Assembly (NCBI GenBank): GCA_002685315.1
Contig: NYXJ01000049.1
Span: 1-7,669, forward strand
DNA length: 7,669 nt
Reading direction: 5' to 3'
DNA from: Methanobacteriota archaeon
GTDB lineage: Archaea; Thermoplasmatota; Poseidoniia; Poseidoniales; Thalassarchaeaceae
Shown: one piece after another, positions 1 through 5,239 of the stretch
How positions within the stretch are numbered: position 1 is the first letter of the stretch
How the letters are laid out: each line of letters begins with the position of its first letter
Notes under the pieces: model-generated
Databases searched by the model: none
Told to the model about the DNA's origin: nothing
The model's input: the letters and a program-made list of their open reading frames with translations, nothing else
Position numbers and translations under genes: made by a program

Positions 1-503
1 TAATTATTAATTTTGAATTATACACAGAAGATGCGCCAATACATGTAGATAATTTCCTCGCTCATATAGAGAAAGGAAATTATAACTCAACAATATTCCA
101 CAGAATTATTGATAATTTTATGATTCAAGGTGGCGATATTGAGGGCTTAAATGGGTATGGAGGTTATGCAGCAAATTGGTATGGATATTGTAACGGTCAG
201 CAAACCGGAACTGAAGATAGTTGTAGTATGAACGATTGGACAATTCCTGACGAAGCAGATAATGGATTGGCTCACTCCCCTGGAGCTCTTTCAATGGCAA
301 AAACATCTTCTCCTGATACTGGCGGAAGTCAATTCTTCATCGTTCCAAGTGATAGCAATCCTAGCCATCTAAATGGTGTCCATACAGTATTTGGATATGT
401 CACTAGCGGGCTAGAGTCAATCAAGGATATCAGCGAAGTTGACACTGGCGATAATGATAGACCAGTTTATGACGTCGTTATCGAAAGTATTACTTTGAGC
501 TAA
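1..503 (+). CDS. Cyclophilin-type peptidyl-prolyl cis-trans isomerase, 5'-truncated by the window edge
   Basis: Catalyses cis-trans isomerisation of Xaa-Pro bonds during protein folding. The frame is open from base 3 to the TAA at 501-503, giving 166 visible residues; the N-terminus lies outside the window. The cyclophilin signature is plain: DAPIHVDNF, then FHRIIDNFMIQGGD with the catalytic Arg and the Phe/Met/Gln of the active site, then GALSMA, GGSQFFI and GVHTVFG, the last His matching His126 of human cyclophilin A. The position of human Trp121, which contacts cyclosporin, is His here, as is common outside eukaryotic cyclophilins. Compared with the compact fold there is an insert between GGD and the TIPDE strand. 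It is rich in Tyr, Trp and Gly and bracketed by two cysteines 11 residues apart, which could form a disulfide. I infer an exported or lipoprotein form, but the signal region is not visible. It is convergent with the SMR gene. Family call is very secure; localisation is not. Confidence 0.93.
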   Translation, partial: IINFELYTEDAPIHVDNFLAHIEKGNYNSTIFHRIIDNFMIQGGDIEGLNGYGGYAANWYGYCNGQQTGTEDSCSMNDWTIPDEADNGLAHSPGALSMAKTSSPDTGGSQFFIVPSDSNPSHLNGVHTVFGYVTSGLESIKDISEVDTGDNDRPVYDVVIESITLS

Positions 504-527
504 AGATATTGGTGAACCCCATCAATA

Positions 528-564
528 ACCCTTTGATTCATATGTAATCGGAAGGGTACCCTTT
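528..564. other. Stem-loop with a competing palindrome in a convergent intergenic gap
   Basis: The 105 bases between the cyclophilin stop and the SMR stop contain ACCCTT (528-533) pairing with AAGGGT (552-557). The helix continues through a T-G wobble and, past one bulged G, GATT (535-538) with AATC (546-549), closing a 7-nt loop. The same AAGGGT also forms a perfect 12-bp palindrome with the following ACCCTT (552-563), so two mutually exclusive structures are possible. No T-tract follows on either strand, so it does not look like a standard archaeal or intrinsic bacterial terminator. The placement between two converging genes suggests 3'-end formation or mRNA protection. That role is inference. 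Confidence 0.35.
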
Positions 565-608
565 ACTTCGTTCTAAGTCAGTGGTTACTCAGAGTGGTTA
601 GTGCCATT

Positions 609-941
609 TCACTCTAACATCATAGTACTGTATGTTCTCATTACGATAATACCTAAGATAATCAATCCCATTCCTATCATCGCCCCAACATCTAAATTTT
701 GTTCGTGAAAAATCATCGCTACTATTGCAACCCCAACAATACCTACACCTGACCAAATGGCATATGCAATACCTACGGGTATCTCGTTCAAGGTTAGTGA
801 TAGGAAGTAAAATGCTGCACTATAACCTACCAATACAATTACAGATGGAATTAAATTGGTGAAACCTTCAGTTGATTTGAGTGATGATGTTGCGACTACT
901 TCGGAAAATATAGCCATAGCGAGAAAAGACCACTTTGCCAT
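609..941 (-). CDS. EmrE/QacE-type small multidrug resistance (SMR) efflux transporter
   Basis: A 110-residue integral membrane protein of the SMR family, which exports quaternary ammonium and other lipophilic cations in exchange for protons and acts as a dimer of four-helix subunits. Length and residues align with E. coli EmrE almost without gaps. The membrane-embedded Glu14 that binds both proton and drug is present, as are Tyr40, Tyr60 and Trp63 of the binding pocket and the GIAYAIWSGVGIV signature in helix 3. IIGMGLIILG-like helix 4 (the dimer contact) is also there. Its intact Trp63 and signature favour the Qac/drug subtype over the guanidinium-exporter subtype. There is no paired SMR partner beside it, so it is likely a homodimer. 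Start ATG at 939-941 is supported by a TATA-like box centred about 26 nt upstream. Natural substrate is unknown; resemblance to bacterial EmrE suggests, but does not prove, transfer from bacteria. Confidence 0.93.
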   Translation of the reverse strand: MAKWSFLAMAIFSEVVATSSLKSTEGFTNLIPSVIVLVGYSAAFYFLSLTLNEIPVGIAYAIWSGVGIVGVAIVAMIFHEQNLDVGAMIGMGLIILGIIVMRTYSTMMLE

Positions 942-952
942 ATTCTAATGAT

Positions 953-970
953 TTATTTATACTGTATAAA
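953..970 (-). promoter_or_regulatory. Archaeal-type TATA promoter for the SMR gene
   Basis: Read on the minus strand, TTTATAC (970-964) is centred 26 nt upstream of the ATG at 941, and a second AT-rich box (TATAAATAA, 961-953) follows. The purine-rich GTGAAG just before it could be a BRE. With TATA-to-start-site spacing of about 26 nt, transcription would begin at or next to the ATG, giving a leaderless mRNA. No Shine-Dalgarno precedes the ATG. Confidence 0.6.
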
Positions 971-1042
971 CTTCACTTCTCGTTGATTCCCCTATGTATG
1001 CACTGGTGTACGGAGAGTTTTCCTTAGCTTCATCTATGGCGC

Positions 1043-1261
1043 TTAGATAAGAAAAACAATTGACAAGAACTCAAAGGCATAGATAATTGAAAATACAATT
1101 TCGAGTATAGCAACTAATCTATGTCTAGAAGTTACATATTTCAGCCAATCAATGAAGCCCCTATCTTGATTTAGGAAGAAAATTAAATTGATAATTAATA
1201 TAAAAATCAAGACAAAAGCGCCTATCAGGGTGATTGTTGCCATAGCTGCTCCCCCCGCCAT
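1043..1261 (-). CDS. Small two-helix membrane protein of unknown function (72 aa)
   Basis: I do not recognise the family. The protein has two strongly hydrophobic segments (about residues 8-31 and 49-72) joined by a short polar loop rich in basic residues (NQDRGFIDWLKYVTSRHR), so it is probably a hairpin in the membrane; the second helix runs to the very C-terminus. Two starts are possible. ATG at 1261 has a weak TCATAAC element centred 25 nt upstream, which would fit a leaderless transcript. An in-frame ATG at 1243 is preceded by GGGGGGAG at Shine-Dalgarno distance and would give 66 residues that begin right at the first helix. It lies 101 bases upstream of the SMR gene on the same strand and 53 bases downstream of another two-helix protein. 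A real gene is likely from length, hydrophobic pattern and position; function is unknown. Confidence 0.6.
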   Translation of the reverse strand: MAGGAAMATITLIGAFVLIFILIINLIFFLNQDRGFIDWLKYVTSRHRLVAILEIVFSIIYAFEFLSIVFLI

Positions 1262-1282
1262 AATGATGAATTAATTGAATAG

Positions 1283-1289
1283 GTTATGA
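1283..1289 (-). promoter_or_regulatory. Weak TATA-like element before the 72-aa membrane protein
   Basis: On the minus strand TCATAAC (1289-1283) is centred 25 nt upstream of the ATG at 1261, the same spacing as the stronger boxes of the SMR and GST genes. A very similar TTCATAAC precedes the next upstream gene. The element is degenerate, and the support comes only from repeated spacing. Confidence 0.25.
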
Positions 1290-1314
1290 TTCTATCCCCG
1301 TCAAATATGCTACC

Positions 1315-1536
1315 CTAAGACTTGGGTGGGCTTGTCAATCCCTTAAATAGACCATAAAGAATTACTAAAGGGCCTAATCCAAAACAACCGAAAATACCCC
1401 AACCAAAATATATCCAACCGTACCAATCGTTGATTGAATCTTCATTACCTCCTAAAGGTATATTGTAAACTAGTAAACCTATGAAGCTAATAGATAATCC
1501 TAAACATACGAACAACACTCTTCTAATTGGTTGCAT
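1315..1536 (-). CDS. Small two-helix membrane protein of unknown function (73 aa)
   Basis: No family is recognised. Residues 6-27 form a first hydrophobic helix starting after a basic N-terminus (MQPIRR). A loop with acidic and aromatic residues follows (GGNEDSINDWYGW), then a second Gly- and aromatic-rich helix at about 38-64 (FGWGIFGCFGLGPLVILYG) and a short polar tail. By the positive-inside rule the N-terminus is probably cytoplasmic, placing the acidic loop outside. The ATG at 1534-1536 is the natural start: no in-frame alternative lies close by, and a TTCATAAC element sits about 26 nt upstream. It is not an evident paralogue of the neighbouring 72-residue protein, although size and topology match. 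It lies 70 bases downstream of the GST-like gene on the same strand. Confidence 0.6.
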   Translation of the reverse strand: MQPIRRVLFVCLGLSISFIGLLVYNIPLGGNEDSINDWYGWIYFGWGIFGCFGLGPLVILYGLFKGLTSPPKS

Positions 1537-1557
1537 GAATATTCGCTAATCTATAGA

Positions 1558-1565
1558 GTTATGAA
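1558..1565 (-). promoter_or_regulatory. Weak TATA-like element before the 73-aa membrane protein
   Basis: TTCATAAC (1565-1558, minus strand) is centred about 26 nt upstream of the ATG at 1536. It matches the element before the 72-residue gene in both sequence and spacing. It would again imply a leaderless transcript, starting within the 70-base gap after the GST-like gene. Confidence 0.25.
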
Positions 1566-1606
1566 TCTAAGTACGGATTGTTCTGTTAAATTAGTCATAA
1601 GTGAGG

Positions 1607-2170
1607 TCAATCAGACACCCATTGATTGTGTTTGGTCATGCATAGAGAGAATTCTTTAGATTCTAGATTTATTGCTAACCATTGATGAACATTAGGCCAA
1701 TTCTGCTCATCAAACCACTCGCGATCATGATTAGCAAACTGTCGAACAAAAGGAAAAATCGCATCACTAAGATTACCATTAGGAATATCTCTTTCCAGTG
1801 ATTCTATAAATTTACATGCTTTATCTCTTTGTTCCAAAACGTCAATGTCTTTGTAACGATTGGGGTATTTATAACGGTCAAGATGGAATTTAAATTCATC
1901 ATCATTACGCCTAACCAATTCTCTCTCATCATTTGTTAATGTCCAAGAGAGAACATGCTCCATTATCTCTAAGCTCTCTTCTATGACTGTTCCATCGGAA
2001 AGTAACAAAACTGGAACTGTCCCTTTAGGAGATATTTCCATCATCTGAGTAGGCCGATCACGCAAAAGGACTTCTCTGTGTTCTACATGGAACCCTGAAC
2101 GAACTATAGACATTCGAGCACGCATAGCATAGGGACATCTTCTAAAAGAGTACAGAATAGGTAAGTTCAT
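1607..2170 (-). CDS. Glutathione S-transferase-like protein with thioredoxin-fold N-domain
   Basis: A 187-residue soluble protein of the GST superfamily. The N-terminal thioredoxin-like domain (about 1-77) begins LPILYSFRRCPYAMRARM, with a CPYA motif at 12-15. That gives one active-site cysteine, as in glutaredoxin-like/omega-type GSTs. The cis-proline motif TVPV is at 51-54 and the EES element at 64-66, which in the family binds the gamma-glutamyl part of glutathione. The helical C-domain carries LDRYKYPNRY and IFPFVRQFANHDREWF, hallmarks I associate with a proteobacterial GST subgroup. It is shorter than those relatives, apparently missing roughly ten residues before LSDAIFPF where they have a YLLG-type turn. 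The ATG at 2168-2170 is backed by a TATA box 27 nt upstream. Substrate is unknown. Glutathione is not typical of archaea, so the thiol used is an open point; origin by transfer from bacteria is likely. Confidence 0.88.
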   Translation of the reverse strand: MNLPILYSFRRCPYAMRARMSIVRSGFHVEHREVLLRDRPTQMMEISPKGTVPVLLLSDGTVIEESLEIMEHVLSWTLTNDERELVRRNDDEFKFHLDRYKYPNRYKDIDVLEQRDKACKFIESLERDIPNGNLSDAIFPFVRQFANHDREWFDEQNWPNVHQWLAINLESKEFSLCMTKHNQWVSD

Positions 2171-2190
2171 GACTTATGCTCTAAGTCGTT

Positions 2191-2200
2191 ATTTAATAAA
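2191..2200 (-). promoter_or_regulatory. Archaeal-type TATA promoter for the GST-like gene
   Basis: TTTATTAAAT (2200-2191, minus strand) lies with its centre 26-27 nt before the ATG at 2170. It is the best TATA match in the run of minus-strand genes. There is no Shine-Dalgarno between it and the start, so a leaderless or near-leaderless transcript is predicted. Confidence 0.55.
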
Positions 2201-2231
2201 GTTAAATCACAAGAGTCGTTTGTTGGCTAAG

Positions 2232-2915
2232 TTAGCACTGAACAATATCTGACTCAAGAGAATCAGGATCGAACATTGCAACACACAAATTTACCAATAA
2301 GTCACCAAAGCAGTAGAAGGCGCCAACAAGAAGCGGGGGGTTCCATGATGTAAGGCCGGTCCAAGGAACCTCTGATGCCCATGCCCAATTCCCAAGATAG
2401 GTACCCCATATTTCCATGGCCAATGCAGTCCAAGCCATGACGACATAGAGACGGGGCTGAGGGCCCCATTTGGTAAAACCGAGTACAAGTAGCAGCATCA
2501 CTAATCCAGATGTATCGCCCCCCGTATATGCACCATAGAAGACCAAAGGAACGAACGGCACAAGGGCTTTGATAGCCATACTTTCGCGAATCTGGGCAGC
2601 CCCTCGTCGACCCAAATCATAGAGGAAATAATGCCCCGCTGGCACAAAAAGTGGCATGAAATCTCTCTGATATTCATAGATTAACCAGACCTCGGAGAAA
2701 AATAATTCCATCGGCGTAGCTAGAGCCACAACAGTGAGCATCTCGATGCGTTCTTTCCTATTTCCCATTACAAAGATGGCAGTAAAGACTCCCCAACACC
2801 AGATATTAACGGGCCATTCGGCTGTGCTATCTGAAATTATTCCTCCCGCTCCGGTAGCAGAAATCCAAAGTCCAATCGAAATAGTTGCCAAATACAACCA
2901 CACCCTCAGACTCAT
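2232..2915 (-). CDS. Polytopic membrane protein of unknown function (227 aa, about 8 helices)
   Basis: I cannot assign a family with confidence. About eight hydrophobic segments are visible (roughly 4-24, 34-51, 58-80, 86-101, 113-130, 135-149, 153-178, 190-213), covering nearly the whole chain. Several polar residues sit inside or at the edge of these helices: Glu70 and Glu75 (TPMELFFSE), His95 and Asp100 (AGHYFLYDLGRR), Glu168 (AMEIWGTYLGNWAW), Asn192-Pro-Pro and Asp205 (FYCFGD). This pattern suits a membrane-embedded enzyme or transporter rather than a structural protein. The E..G...G.W.W block is faintly like carotenoid-cyclase/hydratase-type proteins (CruF/DUF422), but I would not call it one. 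Bases 2281-2520 hold about half G+C, against about a third in the genes on either side, hinting at a different origin. ATG at 2913-2915; a possible TATA (TATTACATA) is about 40 nt upstream. It is divergent from the 98-residue gene. Confidence 0.82.
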   Translation of the reverse strand: MSLRVWLYLATISIGLWISATGAGGIISDSTAEWPVNIWCWGVFTAIFVMGNRKERIEMLTVVALATPMELFFSEVWLIYEYQRDFMPLFVPAGHYFLYDLGRRGAAQIRESMAIKALVPFVPLVFYGAYTGGDTSGLVMLLLVLGFTKWGPQPRLYVVMAWTALAMEIWGTYLGNWAWASEVPWTGLTSWNPPLLVGAFYCFGDLLVNLCVAMFDPDSLESDIVQC

Positions 2916-3017
2916 GGTTGGGCGAGAGCATTATGGTTTTCATTCTGTAGTATGTAATATATCAATTTCAACACTAGTTAGCATATACATCATAAGCCAG
3001 TGTAATCTACCAAATAC
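2916..3017. promoter_or_regulatory. Divergent intergenic promoter region
   Basis: These 102 bases separate two genes read away from each other, so they must hold promoters in both directions. For the plus-strand gene, TCATAAG (2990-2996) is centred 25 nt before its GTG start, and CATATACA (2982-2989) is an alternative box slightly further up. For the minus-strand gene, TATTACATA (around 2959-2951) would place the start site some 15 nt before its ATG. All these boxes are weak and no operator-like palindrome stands out. Confidence 0.35.
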
Positions 3018-3314
3018 GTGGAGCATGATGAAGAAAAATCTCCGTTAGATTCAAAACTCACTTGGCCTTATCTTATACAAGATATTATGGATGAAGTTTG
3101 GTTAAATAAATCATCACTAATTGTAGTCGTAGTTATCACTCTTTTTTCTGTAATTACTGTGAGCATCTTACCATTATTTGAGAGTTTTTGGGATATTCCT
3201 TATGCGGTAGGAATTTTGATATTTTTAGGTTTATTTACAATCATACCCGTGATGATTTTTTACATAATAATTTTCTTACGTGTAAGGGAAAAAGTTACTC
3301 AAAGATCTAAATAA
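3018..3314 (+). CDS. Small two-helix membrane protein of unknown function (98 aa)
   Basis: The family is not recognised. A polar, acidic N-terminal stretch of about 30 residues (MEHDEEKSPLDSK and on) precedes two long hydrophobic helices at about 33-53 and 61-87, followed by a basic tail (RVREKVTQRSK). The basic tail suggests both ends are cytoplasmic. The start is GTG at 3018-3020, only 13 bases after an in-frame stop, with a weak TATA-like TCATAAG 25 nt upstream. A later in-frame ATG at 3087 would give 75 residues and remove the acidic segment. It is the first gene of a likely two-gene unit with the DUF3817 gene 29 bases downstream. Its A+T content, near two thirds, fits the neighbouring DUF3817 gene but contrasts with the divergent gene to the left. 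Confidence 0.65.
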   Translation: MEHDEEKSPLDSKLTWPYLIQDIMDEVWLNKSSLIVVVVITLFSVITVSILPLFESFWDIPYAVGILIFLGLFTIIPVMIFYIIIFLRVREKVTQRSK

Positions 3315-3334
3315 AACAATTATTCAATTAAATC

Positions 3335-3340
3335 GGTGAT
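3335..3340 (+). promoter_or_regulatory. Shine-Dalgarno for the DUF3817 gene
   Basis: GGTGAT ends 3 nt before the ATG at 3344. It is an exact match to the 16S anti-Shine-Dalgarno core (complement of AUCACC). It is the clearest ribosome binding site in the window. It marks this gene as translated from within a transcript, unlike the leaderless-looking first genes. Confidence 0.6.
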
Positions 3341-3343
3341 TAG

Positions 3344-3643
3344 ATGCGTTTTTTTAACATTGCAGGGATTGCAGAAACCTGTTCAACTATCTGTTTGTAT
3401 TTCATCGCTATGCCACTAAAATATCTAGGTGGAAAAGAAATTTTAGTAAAAATTATTGGACCGATTCATGGTTTTCTTTGGATACTCTACATAGGTTTAC
3501 TAGGATTAGGTTGGATACAGAATAAATGGAATGTTCGTGCAGTGATTACGGGTGGATTGTTATCTATTCTACCAGGTGGTCCGATTTGGTTAGAACGAAG
3601 AATGAGTCAGGAAGAATATCTCCCTATCCCAATTGAAGAATAA
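3344..3643 (+). CDS. DUF3817 family integral membrane protein
   Basis: A 99-residue protein with about three membrane helices (roughly 4-22, 37-57 and 64-84). It carries the signature of the DUF3817 family: an N-terminal RFFNIAGIAE segment with the family Glu at 11, AMPLKYLGG (22-30), IHGFLWILY (41-49) with its central His, and a closing PGGPIWLERRM block. Usual family length is about 90-120 residues, so it is complete. The family is widespread in bacteria and some archaea as small inner-membrane proteins with no proven function. The start is set by a Shine-Dalgarno 3 nt upstream. It probably shares a transcript with the 98-residue membrane protein 29 bases before it. Its end lies only 18 bases from the convergent end of SelO, with no terminator-like T-tract between them. 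Confidence 0.85.
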   Translation: MRFFNIAGIAETCSTICLYFIAMPLKYLGGKEILVKIIGPIHGFLWILYIGLLGLGWIQNKWNVRAVITGGLLSILPGGPIWLERRMSQEEYLPIPIEE

Positions 3644-3661
3644 TTTCTCAATAAATTCAAA

Positions 3662-5191
3662 TTAACTTGAACAGGAAAGCATTGAACAACCGACTCTATA
3701 CCGTGCCCATTCAGGACGTTTTTTGAACCACTTTTCTTCGTATTCCGGTTGTTCTAGATAGGGGTTTCTAAGTAATTCATAGAGTTCTATTGCAACAGAA
3801 TAGTCTCCTCCCTCAGCCGCGTCAATAGCTAATTGGGCCATCCAATTTCTTAGAACATACTTAGGATTCGCAAGTTTCATTTTTTCCTGATCTGGATTTT
3901 GTTTAACTCTGCTCCACCACTTATTCAACCATACATTCCATTCTTGTTCAGGGATGTTTTCTCCAGAGTAGAATGCATAGTTTAAATGACTAATCTCTGG
4001 TTCTTTAATCGATGATAATAATCTGAAGAATATTGTCATATCTGTTTCAACACTTTGTAACAATGCGGTTAATTCTGAAATTAGTTTATCATCTCCAGTA
4101 TTGAATTCATCCAAGCCGAGTTTTTCGGCCCACATTCCATTATTATAATTTTGATAAGTTTCATAATAATAATCGAGAGCCTTATGCAATTTGTTTGGTT
4201 GTTCTAACAAAGGCGCTATTGATTCCAATAAGCGTGCATAATTCCATCCTCCGATTTGTGCTTGATTACCAAATTTATATCTTTTTCTACCCGAATCTGT
4301 AGTATTTGGCGTCCAATCAGGATTGAAATCTTCAAGCCATCCATATGGGCCGTAATCGATGGTTAAACCATGTATAGACATATTATCTGTATTCATTACC
4401 CCATGAACAAAACCTATTCTCATCCAATGGGCTATCATCAATGCAGTTTCATCTGCTATACGTTTTAGCCATTCTATTATACCATCGTCGGTTTGGATAT
4501 TGTAGTCAGGAAAATGGTGTTTCACAGTATAATCGACTAGACTTCTTAGAGTTCCTAAATCTCCAGACATTGAATGAATCTGAAAACTTCCAAACCTAAT
4601 GAAACTAGGCGCTACTCTACAAATAATTGCACCCGGTTCAGCAGCTGATCTCCCATCATACAATATGTCTCGAACAACATCTTCTCCAGTCGTTACTAAG
4701 GATAAGGCACGTGTTGTAGGAACACAAAGATGATGCATTGCTTCACTGCAAAGAAACTCACGAATTGAGGAACGAAGTACTGCCTTTCCATCTGCAAAAC
4801 GTGAGTAAGGAGTCACTCCGGAACCTTTGAGTTGTAATTCAAATATTTCCTCACCAGTATCTACTTCACCTAAGGTAATTGCTCTACCATCTCCTAATTG
4901 GCCCGCCCAATTACCAAACTGATGACCTCCGTATCTTTGAGCATAAGGATGCATTCCCGAAGATAATTTTTGTCCACCGAGTATATCATTTTCCTTTGCT
5001 TCAAGACTAAGTTCTTCCGCCATCTCCGAAGACCATATTCTGATAACCGGGTTTGGTGTAGGAGTTGGATTAACTCTTGACCAGCATACACCCGGTACCT
5101 GCCTAGGTAAGCCACCGACCTGATTATCACCAGGTGTTTCATCGATAAATCGACTAATCCAATTCAGTGAACCCAGGGAACCCTTTCTCAT
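3662..5191 (-). CDS. selO: SelO/YdiU family protein adenylyltransferase (AMPylase pseudokinase)
   Basis: SelO has a kinase fold that binds ATP in a flipped orientation and transfers AMP to Ser/Thr/Tyr hydroxyls of proteins. In bacteria and mitochondria it is linked to redox stress and S-glutathionylation. The product is 509 residues from ATG 5191. Numbering here is from TTG 5215 (517 aa); subtract 8 for the ATG start. Visible family blocks in order: YGGHQFGNWAGQLGDGRA (94-111), ELQLKGSGVTPYSRFADG with the ATP-site lysine Lys130, RSSIREFLCSEAM with the partner glutamate, FVHGVMNTDNMS with catalytic Asp277 and metal ligand Asn278, and IDYGPYG with the DFG-like Asp287. The C-terminus is SCSS, with Cys515 where animal SelO has selenocysteine. 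TTG 5215 is the longest frame, but family alignment starts near SRFIDETP, favouring ATG 5191. It follows the S8 protease by 48 bases; TATTAATT at the protease 3' end might be a private promoter. Family call is very secure. Confidence 0.95.
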   Translation of the reverse strand: MRKGSLGSLNWISRFIDETPGDNQVGGLPRQVPGVCWSRVNPTPTPNPVIRIWSSEMAEELSLEAKENDILGGQKLSSGMHPYAQRYGGHQFGNWAGQLGDGRAITLGEVDTGEEIFELQLKGSGVTPYSRFADGKAVLRSSIREFLCSEAMHHLCVPTTRALSLVTTGEDVVRDILYDGRSAAEPGAIICRVAPSFIRFGSFQIHSMSGDLGTLRSLVDYTVKHHFPDYNIQTDDGIIEWLKRIADETALMIAHWMRIGFVHGVMNTDNMSIHGLTIDYGPYGWLEDFNPDWTPNTTDSGRKRYKFGNQAQIGGWNYARLLESIAPLLEQPNKLHKALDYYYETYQNYNNGMWAEKLGLDEFNTGDDKLISELTALLQSVETDMTIFFRLLSSIKEPEISHLNYAFYSGENIPEQEWNVWLNKWWSRVKQNPDQEKMKLANPKYVLRNWMAQLAIDAAEGGDYSVAIELYELLRNPYLEQPEYEEKWFKKRPEWARYRVGCSMLSCSS

Positions 5192-5239
5192 GTGTGTCTG
5201 TTGAGGACAGAACAATTGAAGTTGTGGTTGAGCTAAATC

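Noticed and set aside
504..608. tRNA or small RNA gene in the convergent gap
   Set aside because: No cloverleaf, T-loop or CCA-type end could be built; only the stem-loop described is visible.
2734..3048. Plus-strand 104-codon frame across the start of the 227-aa membrane protein
   Set aside because: It is antisense to a convincing polytopic protein and its end overlaps the start of the 98-residue gene in another frame; it has no domain-like features.
3662..3700. Possible selenocysteine readthrough at the SelO C-terminus
   Set aside because: The penultimate region reads SCSS with an ordinary TGT cysteine codon and ends at TAA, so no in-frame TGA needs recoding.
4894..5142. Second minus-strand frame within the N-terminal part of SelO
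   Set aside because: The SelO frame there carries conserved family blocks (for example the YGGHQFG region), so this frame is a shadow. It is not a sign of a frameshift, since SelO reads through without a break.
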